Shown: positions 35,355 through 45,658, numbered from the stretch's first letter. The stretch: 64,000 bases of DNA from JAEXOD01 sp043805435 (GCA_043805435.1 JAZDHY010000022.1:124001-188000); one strand, 5' to 3'. Numbers and translations are program-made. The notes: generated by a model not told the origin, from the sequence alone.

Positions 35355-36621
35355 TTTTATGTTTAATTCCTAATTCAAGTCCAATACCATTTGCTCCTGT
35401 TTCGCTTTTACGCAATAAAAAAGCAAAAAACAAGCCAAAAAATCCTAATGTCGAAAATATCCACATTCCGTATGTGTAACCACCACTAAAATCGTTAACC
35501 ATTCCAATTGTATAATTAAATGCAAACAAACCAATATTTTGAATCATTGTCATTAATCCGTATGCCGTACCAAGCTTTGCCGGCTGGACAAGAAGAGTAA
35601 CTGACGGCCACATTACAGCAGGGACAAGCGAAAATGAGATTCCCATTAGTGCCATTGGAACATATAGAGAAACATCTGTATATGCCATTAGGAGGTAAAC
35701 AGGGATTAAAAGTAATGAACCAAACATCATCAATAACGAACGTTTACCTATATAGTCGGCTAATAACCCAAATAATGGAGTTAAAAACATTGCCGATAAG
35801 GTCAATAGACTTATTAAAAATCCTCCAAACTCTCTGGAAACACCATGTGTTTCAATAAAAAATTTAACGCCAAAAGTTTGAAACGGAAATATTGCCGAAT
35901 AAAATGTTACACATAACAAAACCACATACCAATATGATTTTGAAAAAGAAAATATTTCTTTAAATACAATCTTATCTTGTTCAGGTACTTTTTCTAAAAT
36001 AAAATTCTTTTCTGCATGATTTTCCATTAACCAATACATAATAACGGCTACAACAGAAATTACACTTGCGGCAACAGAAATTAACAGAGGTAATTGCCAA
36101 TCGGAATATAAACCTTTTGCCCAAGTTGGTGAATTAAAAGCAGCAAAGGATCCTATACGAGCAATAGTCAGGTTAATACCAAAAGCAAAAGAAAGTTGTT
36201 TACCTTTAAACCACTTTCCAATAACAGTAGTAACTGCAACAATCAAAGATTCTGCGCCTAACCCAAAAACTAAACGTCCGGCTGCCATAGTAGTTAATGA
36301 AGAGGATAGTGCGGTAATTATTGCTCCTGACATGCAAAAAAACGCAAAGATAAATGTGGATTTTTTTGTACCCAATCTATCAATCACTATACCGCCAATA
36401 AGCACCATTACAATGTTAGGAAAACTATAAATTGCGTTTAATAATCCAATATCCGAATCAGTAAATTTTAATTGTTTTGATAACAAATCGGCCAAAGGAC
36501 TGATACTGTCATAAACATAATAATTTCCAAACATTGCAAGACTTACCATCACAAGTAAAAACCATCTAAATGCAGCAGATGGAACAGTCCTTTCTTTTAA
36601 TGCCCTGTTATTATATCCCAA
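35347..36621 (-). CDS. major facilitator superfamily transporter
   Basis: Inner-membrane transporter with about 12 predicted helices in 424 residues. The loop 2-3 signature appears as GGIVIDRLGTKKS (residues about 76-88) and its second-half counterpart as GLLADYIGKRSLL. The start is TTG with GAGG five bases upstream; no ATG fits. The family cannot be narrowed from sequence: nitrate/oxalate-type or metabolite antiport are options. It is the first gene of the operon with the PqqD-like, outer-membrane and M29 peptidase genes, which hints at movement of a peptide or peptide-derived compound (inference). Confidence 0.85.
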   Translation of the reverse strand: MGYNNRALKERTVPSAAFRWFLLVMVSLAMFGNYYVYDSISPLADLLSKQLKFTDSDIGLLNAIYSFPNIVMVLIGGIVIDRLGTKKSTFIFAFFCMSGAIITALSSSLTTMAAGRLVFGLGAESLIVAVTTVIGKWFKGKQLSFAFGINLTIARIGSFAAFNSPTWAKGLYSDWQLPLLISVAASVISVVAVIMYWLMENHAEKNFILEKVPEQDKIVFKEIFSFSKSYWYVVLLCVTFYSAIFPFQTFGVKFFIETHGVSREFGGFLISLLTLSAMFLTPLFGLLADYIGKRSLLMMFGSLLLIPVYLLMAYTDVSLYVPMALMGISFSLVPAVMWPSVTLLVQPAKLGTAYGLMTMIQNIGLFAFNYTIGMVNDFSGGYTYGMWIFSTLGFFGLFFAFLLRKSETGANGIGLELGIKHKNE

Positions 36622-36688
36622 TATAACCTCAATAAGATTTAATTTTATAAAACGAATATACTAAAACTAATGAATTTATTTATTTAAA

Positions 36689-36716
36689 AAGCCGGGAAAT
36701 TAATATTCCCCAGCTT
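36689..36716 (-). terminator. terminator after the OPT transporter
   Basis: Stem AAGC-GGG with two wobble pairs around a short loop. On the minus strand it ends GGCTTTTTAAA. It would close the long purC-to-OPT gene run. Confidence 0.6.
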
Positions 36717-36736
36717 AAAAATGAGATAAATCGGAC

Positions 36737-38695
36737 TTATTTTTCTTTTGAAAGAGCAAATTTTGCTAAAACGATACCAAGGGCAACAAAAATAACTAAA
36801 GAAATTAAATCACCTATTGGTCCAATTTTTTCGGCAATACCTGTATTTAATAGTTCAGCAACAGAAATTTCTGTACCGTCAGCACCTTTTCCAAACGGAG
36901 TACCAATTAAAATTGCAATTAAAATACCGGTTAACGAACCACCGGCAATTAAACCTGAACTGAATAAAGCACCAGGTCCAATATCGGATTCATCTTCGCC
37001 AGTTTTTTTAATTTTATCAACAATAAATTTTACTAAACCACCTGCAAAAATAGGAGCACTTGTTGAAAGAGGTAAATAAGCACCAACTGCAAAAGGAAGT
37101 GACCTTACACCGGAAAGTTCCATAACGGCAGCAATTCCCATTCCAACCAAAACTAAACCCCAAGGTAAATTTTGGCTTAATAACCCTTTAATAACTGTTG
37201 CCATTAAAGTAGCCTGAGGAGCAGGAAGTGGATTTGGATGTTCAGGAGTAACAGGCCCAATTCCTAATACATTGTTTAATAATAATAAAGTAAAGCCAAT
37301 AATAATTGAAGAAGCAACAACACCAATTATTAAACCATACTGTTGTTTAATTGGAGTGGCACCAACAATATAACCTGTTTTTAAATCTTGTGAAGTTGCA
37401 CCAGCATTTGCAGAAGCAATACATACTATTGAACCAACAACCAAAGCAATTGGCTGATAAAAATCACCTGTCCAGCCTAAGCCGACAAATATTAAAGAAG
37501 TTGCCATTAATGTTGCAATTGTCATACCGGATATTGGATTTGATGATGAGCCGATTAAACCTACAATACGTGATGAAACCGTAACAAAAAAGAATCCGAA
37601 AACAACAATCATAACGGCAGATAAAAAATTAGTTGGAATATTTGGAATAAGTGCCATAAAAATAATAAGTACAACACTTCCAACCAATACAAAAACTAAA
37701 GGCATATCTTTTTCTGTTCGTAATATTTTCTTTTCAACACCCGATTTACTATCTTTTAAATCATTAAAAGAATCCTTAAAAGCACTAATTATGGTTGGAA
37801 AAGATTTTATAAGTGTTATTATTCCGCCAAATGTTACTGCTCCGGCACCAATATAACGTATATAATTGCTCCATATTTCTTTAGCAGACATTTCGGAAAT
37901 AAGTTTAGTTCCGGGTGCAAAAACGGTTGTTAGGTTATCACCTAATAATGTAATTAACGGGATTAGCACTAACCAAGAAAGCACACCTCCGGCAACCATA
38001 ATTCCCGCAATTTTAGGACCAATAATGTAACCTACTCCCAACAATTCAGGAGTAATTTCAGCATTAATTGTACCGTTAGGTAAAGCTGATTTTCTTGAAA
38101 ATATATATTGCGGAACATCTTTCCAAAGTCCTAATATTGACATTAAAACTTTATAAATAAAGGCTATACCAAGTCCGTAAAAAACTTTTTGAGCTAAAGC
38201 ACCGCCTTTTTCACCGGCAATTAAAACATCTGCACATGCTGTCCCTTCAGGAAATGGCAATTTTCCGTGTTCTTTAACTATTAAAGATCTTCGTAAAGGG
38301 ATCATAAAAAGCACACCTAATATACCACCTGCCAATGCTAAAACGAAAATTTGAAAATATTGAAAATAATCACTTCCTCCGGGTAAAAACAATAATGCCG
38401 GTAATGTAAAAACAACTCCCGAGGCAACCGATTCACCCGCAGAACCAATTGTTTGAACAATATTATTTTCAAGAATTGTAGCTTTTCCAATCTTCTTAAA
38501 AACTGAGATTGCCAATACAGCAATAGGAATTGATGCACTTACAGTAAGACCAACTTTTAGACCCAAATATACAGTTGCTGCTCCAAAGATTATCCCAAAT
38601 ATTGCTCCTAATATAATTGCTTTAGGAGTAAACTCCGGAATAAACGTAGATGCAGAAATGTAAGGTTTAAAAGTAACTTGATTGTTATCTGACAT
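36737..38695 (-). CDS. OPT-family oligopeptide transporter
   Basis: Inner-membrane transporter of 652 residues with about 15 hydrophobic segments. The N-terminal block ILGAIFGIIFGAATVYLGLK, the GTACADVL segment and the late GLIAGGSLTGILIAI region match the bacterial OPT (PF03169) family, which takes up short peptides or metal-chelate complexes. A GGAGAAAG ribosome site precedes the ATG. It lies 42 bases after purD, so it may be the distal gene of that operon or have its own promoter. Neighbouring genes for an MFS transporter and an M29 aminopeptidase are compatible with peptide use. Confidence 0.92.
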   Translation of the reverse strand: MSDNNQVTFKPYISASTFIPEFTPKAIILGAIFGIIFGAATVYLGLKVGLTVSASIPIAVLAISVFKKIGKATILENNIVQTIGSAGESVASGVVFTLPALLFLPGGSDYFQYFQIFVLALAGGILGVLFMIPLRRSLIVKEHGKLPFPEGTACADVLIAGEKGGALAQKVFYGLGIAFIYKVLMSILGLWKDVPQYIFSRKSALPNGTINAEITPELLGVGYIIGPKIAGIMVAGGVLSWLVLIPLITLLGDNLTTVFAPGTKLISEMSAKEIWSNYIRYIGAGAVTFGGIITLIKSFPTIISAFKDSFNDLKDSKSGVEKKILRTEKDMPLVFVLVGSVVLIIFMALIPNIPTNFLSAVMIVVFGFFFVTVSSRIVGLIGSSSNPISGMTIATLMATSLIFVGLGWTGDFYQPIALVVGSIVCIASANAGATSQDLKTGYIVGATPIKQQYGLIIGVVASSIIIGFTLLLLNNVLGIGPVTPEHPNPLPAPQATLMATVIKGLLSQNLPWGLVLVGMGIAAVMELSGVRSLPFAVGAYLPLSTSAPIFAGGLVKFIVDKIKKTGEDESDIGPGALFSSGLIAGGSLTGILIAILIGTPFGKGADGTEISVAELLNTGIAEKIGPIGDLISLVIFVALGIVLAKFALSKEK

Positions 38696-38737
38696 ACTTT
38701 CTCCGTTTAATTCTAATACCTTAATGTAAAACCATAA

Positions 38738-40015
38738 TTAATAATACTTAATCCCCTTGTCTCCAATATCTTTACGATAATGCATGTTATTGAATTTTAT
38801 TTTTGATACGGCATTGTAACACTTGTTTTTACATTCTGCAAGATTGTTTTGATTAGTTTTAGCTGTCACACCCAAAACTCTTCCACCAGATGTTAAAATT
38901 TTATTATTAACACTTTTTGTACCTGAATGAAAAACAATAACATCTTTATCTTCAATTTCGTTTATACCAAATATTTCATAACCCGATTTATAATCATCGG
39001 GATAACCACCCGATGCCAATACTACACAAAGGGCCGAACCACCTGAAAAATTTACCGCATCTTTATTTATTTTTTTAATGGCGCTGCTATATAACAATTC
39101 CAAAAAATCACCATCTAATAAAGGTAATACAACTTGTGTTTCAGGATCTCCAAAACGGCAGTTAAACTCTATAACTTTAGCAATGCCATTATTTATCATA
39201 AGACCGCAATATAAACATCCTACAAACGTCCGCCCTTCGTTATTCATAGCGTTAATGGTAGGTTTAATAATTGTTTCAATTATCTTTTTTTCTAATTCTT
39301 TTGTAATTAAAGGAGCCGGAGAATAAGCACCCATACCACCAGTATTTTTCCCTTTGTCATTGTCAAATACTCTTTTATGATCTTGAGCAGAAGGTAAAAC
39401 CAAAAAATCGGTGCCGTCTGTAATTGCAAAAATGGAAGCTTCTTCACCTTCCAAAAATTCTTCAATTACAATATTTTCACCTGCTTTTCCAAAGGCATTA
39501 TTTGTTAACATATCCTTTGCACAATTTTCAGCTTCTGCAAAATTGTTACAAATAATAACTCCTTTTCCGGCAGCCAAACCCGAAGCTTTAATTACTAATG
39601 GAAAGTCTGATTTTTGGATATATGCTAATGCGTTATCCAACGTCTCTTTATTGAAAGACGCATATTTTGACGTAGGGATGTTGTACTTTAACATTAATTC
39701 TTTTGAAAAAGATTTATCTCCTTCAATTATTGCGGCTTTTTTATCAGGGCCAAATACTGCAATGTTTACATCTCGTAATTTATCAGCTAAACCATCTACT
39801 AACGGTTGTTCTGGCCCTATTACAACCAGATCAATTTTATTTTGTAAACAAAACTCAACAATTTGATCATCGTTTTTTAATGTAATGTTTTTACCATATT
39901 TTTCAGTTCCGGGGTTACCCGGACAAATAAAAAGTTCACTTAATTTAATACTTTGAGCAATTTTATAGGCAAGAGCATTTTCTCTGCCACCGGCACCAAT
40001 TAAAACAACTTTCAT
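38738..40015 (-). CDS. purD: phosphoribosylamine-glycine ligase
   Basis: ATP-grasp enzyme that joins glycine to phosphoribosylamine in purine synthesis. At 425 residues it has family length. Signatures are VLIGAGGRENALA at the N-terminus, FICPGNPGTEKYG, the ATP-grasp loop FPLVIKASGLAAGKGVII, DHKRVFDNDKGKNTGGMGAYSPAP, and FNCRFGDPETQVVLPLL. It overlaps the upstream glycosyltransferase gene by 4 bases (ATGA), indicating translational coupling. purC is eleven genes upstream in the same run. Confidence 0.96.
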   Translation of the reverse strand: MKVVLIGAGGRENALAYKIAQSIKLSELFICPGNPGTEKYGKNITLKNDDQIVEFCLQNKIDLVVIGPEQPLVDGLADKLRDVNIAVFGPDKKAAIIEGDKSFSKELMLKYNIPTSKYASFNKETLDNALAYIQKSDFPLVIKASGLAAGKGVIICNNFAEAENCAKDMLTNNAFGKAGENIVIEEFLEGEEASIFAITDGTDFLVLPSAQDHKRVFDNDKGKNTGGMGAYSPAPLITKELEKKIIETIIKPTINAMNNEGRTFVGCLYCGLMINNGIAKVIEFNCRFGDPETQVVLPLLDGDFLELLYSSAIKKINKDAVNFSGGSALCVVLASGGYPDDYKSGYEIFGINEIEDKDVIVFHSGTKSVNNKILTSGGRVLGVTAKTNQNNLAECKNKCYNAVSKIKFNNMHYRKDIGDKGIKYY

Positions 40016-41295
40016 AAATCCGCCTTCAAATGAAATTGAAAAGCAGTAGTCAACTGTTCTGTCAATTCAATTCTATTATGTTTTGCAACAAATTCTTCAT
40101 TACATTCCGGCAATTTATTTGCTTTAAATAAAGAATGAATTTGTAGGATGTTAGTTTTAATTGCCGCAATATCATCAGGTTCAGAAATAAATGAAGCACC
40201 ATATTTTTGAAGTTCTATTTTTGCAGCTCCTTCCGGAACACAAGCCAAAATAGGTTTTTTTGTGCCAATATACTCAAACAATTTACCTGTTGATACGGTT
40301 TCGGCACTACGCATATTTCCTATCATCATCCATAAAACATCACTTGATAAAACATAATCTAAAGATTCTTTATGATTTAAATATCCGTGTTCTCTAACAT
40401 ATTCTTGAAGACCCAACTTTTTTATTAATTTAACATTTTCTTTTCTTAATATGCCACAAAAATGCAATTCAATGTTAGAAGCTATATCTGGTCTTTCAAT
40501 TGTTATTTCTTTAAATGCTCTTAAAAAATATTTTGGAGTACAAGTATGATAAAATATACCTGAATAAGTGATTTTTAACTTATTTTCATTCAATTTTATT
40601 GGAGTAGCTTTTTCAAAATCTTCGGGGTCATAACCTTGAGGAATAATTAAAATATCGCTAAATGTTAAAAACTGAAAATCGGTTAATAATTTTTCTTTAA
40701 TATGTCTGTTGATAGTAATAATTTTATCGGCTGCTTTTAATGCTAAATATTCAAGCTTTTTATGTTTTAATCTATGATATGCAGTTGGATAAAACGAAAA
40801 CTGATTTCCATACCAAAGGTCTCTATAATCCACAATTAATGGGATATTAAACTCTTTTTTTAGTTTTGCGGCCATATGAAAAGCCGAGTATGGAGGAATA
40901 GTTACAAAAACAACATCAAAAGTCTCTTTTTTTAATAATTCTTTTGCGGTTTCATAAGCTTTTTTTGCCCAGTTAATTTTATTATCAGGAATAATAAAAG
41001 TTTTACTTAAATTACTAAGTGTTTTTCTTACAAATTCACCCGGCATTGTGATGGTGCCATACTTAGATAAAATTGTATTTGGGTCAAGTGCTTCAGTTCT
41101 AATTACTTTTATATCGGAATTTTCTACTTCACGCATCATATAATCATCGTGTGCATAATAACCTGTTTTTCCGGAAGTAATAACAGTTGGTGCCCAATTA
41201 TATTTTGACATATATTTGGCAAATTTTAATGTTCGTTGAACACCACTTAGTCCCATTGGTGGGAAATAATACGCTATAATAAGTACTTTAAACAT
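40012..41295 (-). CDS. GT4-like glycosyltransferase
   Basis: Predicted sugar transferase of 427 residues in two Rossmann halves (GT-B fold). The N-terminus VLIIAYYFPPMGLSGVQRTLKFAKYM is typical of GT4-type enzymes that start near a Y-F-P-P motif. The C-terminal half contains the donor-site-like stretch TVSTGKLFEYIGTKKPILACV. No signal peptide is present; it is probably membrane-associated on the cytoplasmic face. Donor and acceptor are unknown. It sits 3 bases after guaB and overlaps purD, so it is embedded in a purine-gene operon without other glycan genes. Confidence 0.85.
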   Translation of the reverse strand: MFKVLIIAYYFPPMGLSGVQRTLKFAKYMSKYNWAPTVITSGKTGYYAHDDYMMREVENSDIKVIRTEALDPNTILSKYGTITMPGEFVRKTLSNLSKTFIIPDNKINWAKKAYETAKELLKKETFDVVFVTIPPYSAFHMAAKLKKEFNIPLIVDYRDLWYGNQFSFYPTAYHRLKHKKLEYLALKAADKIITINRHIKEKLLTDFQFLTFSDILIIPQGYDPEDFEKATPIKLNENKLKITYSGIFYHTCTPKYFLRAFKEITIERPDIASNIELHFCGILRKENVKLIKKLGLQEYVREHGYLNHKESLDYVLSSDVLWMMIGNMRSAETVSTGKLFEYIGTKKPILACVPEGAAKIELQKYGASFISEPDDIAAIKTNILQIHSLFKANKLPECNEEFVAKHNRIELTEQLTTAFQFHLKADL

Positions 41296-41298
41296 AAT

Positions 41299-42777
41299 TT
41301 ATTGATTCGACTTCGATTGATAGTTAGGAGATTCTTTAGTAATTATAACATCATGTGGATGACTTTCACGCAATCCGGCATTTGATATTTTGACAAATCT
41401 TGCATTTCTTTTTAAATCTTCAATAGTTTTTGCTCCACAATATCCCATAGAAGCACGTAAACCACCAATTAATTGATATATTGTATCGCTTAATGGACCT
41501 CTGTAAGGTACTCTTCCTTCAACACCTTCAGGTACAAGTTTTTTAACATCATCTTCCATATCTTGAAAATATCTATCCTTGCTGCCATGTTTCATAGACT
41601 CTAAGGAACCCATACCTCTATAAACCTTAAAACTTCGTCCTTCAAACAAAACTTCTTCTCCCGGTGCTTCTTCAACACCGGCAAACATACCGCCAATCAT
41701 AACAGTATCTGCACCGGCTGCAATAGCTTTTGCAATATCTCCTGTTTGTTTAATACCTCCATCGGCAATAATAGGTATATTTTTATCTTTTAACGCTTTA
41801 TACACGTTTAAAATTGCTGATACTTGAGGTATGCCAACTCCGGCAACAATTCTTGTTGTGCAGATAGAACCTGCACCAATACCAACTTTAACGGCATCTG
41901 CTCCTGCTTCAACTAATTCCAATGCAGCTTCGCCGGTAACAATATTACCAACAACAAGCTGAATATCGGAGTATTTTTGTCGAATAAGTTTTAATGTTTT
42001 TATTACACCTTCAGAGTGTCCATGAGCCGTATCCATTGTAATAACATCAACATTAGCTTTAATTAAAGCATCAACTCTATCCATATAATTAGCGGTAACG
42101 CCAATAGCTGCTCCAACTCGTAAACGACCAAAATCATCTTTGCAGGCATTAGGATACTTTTTCTTTTTAACAATATCTTTATAAGTAATTAATCCTAATA
42201 AAGTTTTGTCTTTATCAACAACAGGTAATTTTTCAATCCTATAACGCTGTAAAATACTTTCGGCTTCATGTAATGTAGTTCCGGCAGGCGCAGTAATTAA
42301 ATTTTCTTTGGTCATTAAATCTTTTACCAATAATAAAAGATTTGGTTCAAATCTTAAATCTCTATTGGTTAAAATGCCTACCAATTTATTATTATCATCA
42401 ATTACAGGAAAGCCCGATACTTTATATTTACCCATAATTTTTAATGCTTCATCAATTGTCTGCATCGGTTTTAACGTAATGGGTTCATGAATCATACCGC
42501 TTTCGGAACGTTTTACTCTGTCAACTTCTTCAGCTTGTTTTTCAATACTTAAATTTTTATGAATAAACCCTATTCCACCTTGAGTTGCCATTGCAATAGC
42601 CATTTTACTTTCTGTAACAGTATCCATTGCGGCACTTAAAAAAGGGATATTCAATTTTATATTACGTGTTAAATAAGTTGTCAATTCGGTTTCACGCGGC
42701 AATACTGATGATCTGGCCGGAATTAATAATATATCATCAAATGTAACACCTTCGTAAGCAATCTTTTCATCTGTCAT
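41299..42777 (-). CDS. guaB: IMP dehydrogenase
   Basis: NAD-dependent oxidation of IMP to XMP, the committed step to GMP. The 492-residue protein has the N-terminal barrel part (YEGVTFDDILLIPARSSVLP), two CBS domains inserted at about 95-205 (GFPVIDDNNKLVGILTNRDL and EKLPVVDKDKTLLGLITYKD), and the catalytic loop GAGSICTTRIVAGVG with Cys306. The flap YRGMGSLESMK is followed by the mobile segment with GVEGRVPYRG. It lies between the glutaryl-CoA-dehydrogenase-like gene and a glycosyltransferase with gaps of 13 and 3 bases. Confidence 0.97.
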   Translation of the reverse strand: MTDEKIAYEGVTFDDILLIPARSSVLPRETELTTYLTRNIKLNIPFLSAAMDTVTESKMAIAMATQGGIGFIHKNLSIEKQAEEVDRVKRSESGMIHEPITLKPMQTIDEALKIMGKYKVSGFPVIDDNNKLVGILTNRDLRFEPNLLLLVKDLMTKENLITAPAGTTLHEAESILQRYRIEKLPVVDKDKTLLGLITYKDIVKKKKYPNACKDDFGRLRVGAAIGVTANYMDRVDALIKANVDVITMDTAHGHSEGVIKTLKLIRQKYSDIQLVVGNIVTGEAALELVEAGADAVKVGIGAGSICTTRIVAGVGIPQVSAILNVYKALKDKNIPIIADGGIKQTGDIAKAIAAGADTVMIGGMFAGVEEAPGEEVLFEGRSFKVYRGMGSLESMKHGSKDRYFQDMEDDVKKLVPEGVEGRVPYRGPLSDTIYQLIGGLRASMGYCGAKTIEDLKRNARFVKISNAGLRESHPHDVIITKESPNYQSKSNQ

Positions 42778-42790
42778 TGTAAACCTCTAT

Positions 42791-43960
42791 TTATTCAAAT
42801 GCTGGATAACCTGTTATATCTTCACCAATTATTAATGTGTGCATCTCGTGAGTACCTTCATAAGTTTTTACCGATTCTAAATTTGAGGAATGACGCATAA
42901 CCGGATATTCATTAAGAATTCCGTTTGCACCAAATATTTCACGAGCTATTCTTGCAATTTCCAATGCTTTTTCACAATTGTTACGTTTAGCAAAAGATAT
43001 TTGTGTATGTTTAATTTTTTGCGAATCCTTTAATTTTGCCAGCTGAAAATTTACAAGTTGAGCTTTTGTTATTTCAGTAAGCATATATACTAATTTTTGT
43101 TGTGTAAGTTGAAAAGCAGCAATTGGTTTCCCAAATTGAATTCTAGATTTAGCGTAATTTAAGGCTGCATCGTAAACAGCCATCATTGAACCAACTACAC
43201 CCCAAGCAATACCATATCTTGCTTGGTTTAAACACATCAACGGAGATTTTAAGCCGCCTGATTTAGGAAGAATATTTTCATCAGGGACAAACACATCCTG
43301 AAAGATTAATTCCGATGTAATTGATGCACGTAACGAATGTTTCCCTTTCATTTCCGGTGCTTCAAATCCTTTTGTCCCCTTTTCAACAATAAAACCTTTT
43401 ATTACGCCATCTAACTTTGCCCAAACAACAGCAACATCGGCAATTGTTCCATTTGTAATCCACATTTTGGCACCATTTAATATGTAACCACCGGATACTT
43501 TTTCAGCTTTTGTTAATAATCCCGAAGGATTAGAGCCAAAATCGGGTTCGGTTAACCCAAAACAGCCAATTTTTTTGCCGGATGCCAATTTGGGCAGCCA
43601 AAAATCTTTTTGTTTTTCGCTGCCAAATTCATAAATGGGGTACATCACTAATCCACTTTGAACAGAAACAAAACTTCTAATACCGCTATCACCTCTTTCA
43701 AGTTCTTGCATTACTAGTCCGTAAGCCATATTATTTAATTCGGCACAACCATACTTTTGAGGCAATGTTAACCCAAACAGACCTAATTCACCCATTTTAG
43801 GTACAAGTCCTATTGGGAAATTGCCATCCATATATGCTTTTTCAATAATTGGTAATATTTCATCATCAACAAATTCACGCATAGTATTTCGTAAAAGTCT
43901 CTCTTCTTCACTTAAAAGACTATCAATGCCAAAATAATCTACTCCATTAAATTTATCCAC
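42791..43960 (-). CDS. acyl-CoA dehydrogenase, glutaryl-CoA dehydrogenase-like
   Basis: FAD-dependent acyl-CoA oxidation, 389 residues. The FAD-site motifs are FGLTEPDFGSNPSG and KMWITNGTIADVAVVWAK. The catalytic base is Glu368 in KTYEGTHEMH. The blocks CLNQARYGIAWGVVGSM and THEMHTLIIGEDITG are closer to glutaryl-CoA dehydrogenases than to straight-chain enzymes, pointing to lysine or tryptophan degradation, or to the non-decarboxylating variant. No partner genes of that pathway are nearby. It is packed between recX (17 bases) and guaB (13 bases), an unusual place for a catabolic gene. Confidence 0.88.
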   Translation of the reverse strand: MDKFNGVDYFGIDSLLSEEERLLRNTMREFVDDEILPIIEKAYMDGNFPIGLVPKMGELGLFGLTLPQKYGCAELNNMAYGLVMQELERGDSGIRSFVSVQSGLVMYPIYEFGSEKQKDFWLPKLASGKKIGCFGLTEPDFGSNPSGLLTKAEKVSGGYILNGAKMWITNGTIADVAVVWAKLDGVIKGFIVEKGTKGFEAPEMKGKHSLRASITSELIFQDVFVPDENILPKSGGLKSPLMCLNQARYGIAWGVVGSMMAVYDAALNYAKSRIQFGKPIAAFQLTQQKLVYMLTEITKAQLVNFQLAKLKDSQKIKHTQISFAKRNNCEKALEIARIAREIFGANGILNEYPVMRHSSNLESVKTYEGTHEMHTLIIGEDITGYPAFE

Positions 43961-43977
43961 TAGTATTTCCTTTCATC

Positions 43978-44595
43978 TCAAAATTTGATTAACTGATTAA
44001 CAACCGTAAAACAAATTTCCGTATCAAATCCTTTTGACATCAGAAACCTAAATATTTTTCCTTTTGTATTCACAATTTCCGTATTATTATTAATACTCTT
44101 AATCTTTTTATTTGCTAATTTTATAGCAATATCAATTTGAAGTGTATCGGATATGTTAGCACATAACTCTTCAATTATACTTTCAGAAATACCTAAATTA
44201 ACAAGGTCAATCTTTATTTTATATAAACCTTTATTATCTCTATGTAATTTATTTTCTATATAATGTTTAGCATATTCGTAATCATTAATATATTTACTTT
44301 CTTTTAAGTAATTAATAACACTTCTAATAGCTCTATCATTATCAATTTTATTTTTTAATTTTTTAAATATTGAATTTTCAGAATACTCCCTTATGGACAA
44401 TATCTTCAAAGAGTATTCTTTTAAAATTCGCTCATCATTTAAATACTTAAAATGTTCAATTTCTACAGTATCAACATCATTTTCTTCGCGGAAATTAGAT
44501 TTATAATAAATTTCCGGTATAAGTTCAATAAACGAAGCATCTTCAAATTGAACAATAATTTTCTTTTTACCGCGTATAATTGAAGAGATTAACAC
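43978..44595 (-). CDS. recX: RecX regulator of RecA
   Basis: Modulates RecA filaments. The 205-residue protein is mostly helical, with the RecX repeats visible as SENSIFKKLKNKIDNDRAIRSVINYLKESKYINDYEYAKHY (in parts) and the downstream YKIKIDLVNLGISESII. The first about 60 residues are an N-terminal extension with little similarity to short RecX proteins. Position directly after recA (3-base gap) makes the identification secure despite low sequence conservation. Confidence 0.88.
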   Translation of the reverse strand: MLISSIIRGKKKIIVQFEDASFIELIPEIYYKSNFREENDVDTVEIEHFKYLNDERILKEYSLKILSIREYSENSIFKKLKNKIDNDRAIRSVINYLKESKYINDYEYAKHYIENKLHRDNKGLYKIKIDLVNLGISESIIEELCANISDTLQIDIAIKLANKKIKSINNNTEIVNTKGKIFRFLMSKGFDTEICFTVVNQLIKF

Positions 44596-44598
44596 AAT

Positions 44599-45648
44599 TT
44601 ATTTCTTTTTAGATTTAGTTTCTTCATTATTTTCCGGATGTGGATCAAGCTCCGTTTCCATTCCTAATTTAATTTTAACTTCAACGTCAAGCTTTTTCAT
44701 CATATCGGGATTTGCGTTTAAAGCAGTACGAAATTGTTCACGTCCTTGAAAACGATCTTCACCATAAGTAAACCAAGCACCGCTTTTTTTGATAATTTCT
44801 TTTTCAACTGCAATATCTATCAAATCACCGGCTTTACTTATTCCTTCATTATATAAAATATCAAATTCAACTTCTTTAAAAGGAGGTGCAACTTTACTTT
44901 TAACAATTTTTACTTTTGTTCTATTACCTGTTATGTTTTGTCCTTCTTTAATAGCAGCAATTCTACGAATATCCATACGTACAGAAGCATAAAATTTAAG
45001 GGCATTACCGCCTGTTGTTGTTTCAGGATTTCCGAACATAACACCAATTTTACTTCGTAATTGATTAGTAAAAATAACGCATGTTTTTGACCGGCTGATC
45101 GCTCCGGTAATTTTTCTTAAAGCCTGTGACATTAAACGAGCTTGTAAAGCCATCTGGGGATCACCCATTTCGCCTTCAATTTCTGCACGTGGAACTAAAG
45201 CAGCCACAGAATCGATAATGATTAAATCTATTGCATTACTACGAATTAATGTATCAACTATTTCTAAAGCCTGTTCACCATAATCGGGCTGCGAAATAAG
45301 TAAATTTGGTGTATCTACACCCAGTTTTTTGGCATAATTAACATCCAAAGCATGTTCAGCATCTATAAAAGCACCAATTCCACCTACTTTTTGTGCTTCA
45401 GCCATAATATGTAAACAAAGAGTAGTTTTTCCTGATGATTCAGGTCCATAAATTTCAACTATTCTACCACGTGGAACTCCACCAATTCCCAAAGCATAAT
45501 CCAGTGATATTGAACCGGTTGATATTGCTGCAACCTTATTAACAACACCATCACCCAATCTCATTATTGATCCCTTACCATATGTTTTTTCAATTCCAAA
45601 TATGGTATCTTCCAATATTTTTAAACGTGACTCTTTTTCACTTGACAT
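44599..45648 (-). CDS. recA: recombinase RecA
   Basis: Homologous recombination and SOS activation. The 349-residue protein has Walker A GPESSGKTT at about 68-76, Walker B LIIIDSVAALVPRAE, the DNA-binding loop 1 GEMGDPQMALQARLMSQALRK (in parts), and FTNQLRSKIGVMFGNPETTTGGNALKFYAS with loop 2. A charged C-terminal tail ends the protein. An AGAGGA ribosome site precedes the ATG. It is 10 bases after thpR and 3 before recX. No LexA-type operator was recognised, and it seems to be transcribed as part of the larger operon. Confidence 0.98.
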   Translation of the reverse strand: MSSEKESRLKILEDTIFGIEKTYGKGSIMRLGDGVVNKVAAISTGSISLDYALGIGGVPRGRIVEIYGPESSGKTTLCLHIMAEAQKVGGIGAFIDAEHALDVNYAKKLGVDTPNLLISQPDYGEQALEIVDTLIRSNAIDLIIIDSVAALVPRAEIEGEMGDPQMALQARLMSQALRKITGAISRSKTCVIFTNQLRSKIGVMFGNPETTTGGNALKFYASVRMDIRRIAAIKEGQNITGNRTKVKIVKSKVAPPFKEVEFDILYNEGISKAGDLIDIAVEKEIIKKSGAWFTYGEDRFQGREQFRTALNANPDMMKKLDVEVKIKLGMETELDPHPENNEETKSKKK

Positions 45649-45658
45649 ATATCCTCTG

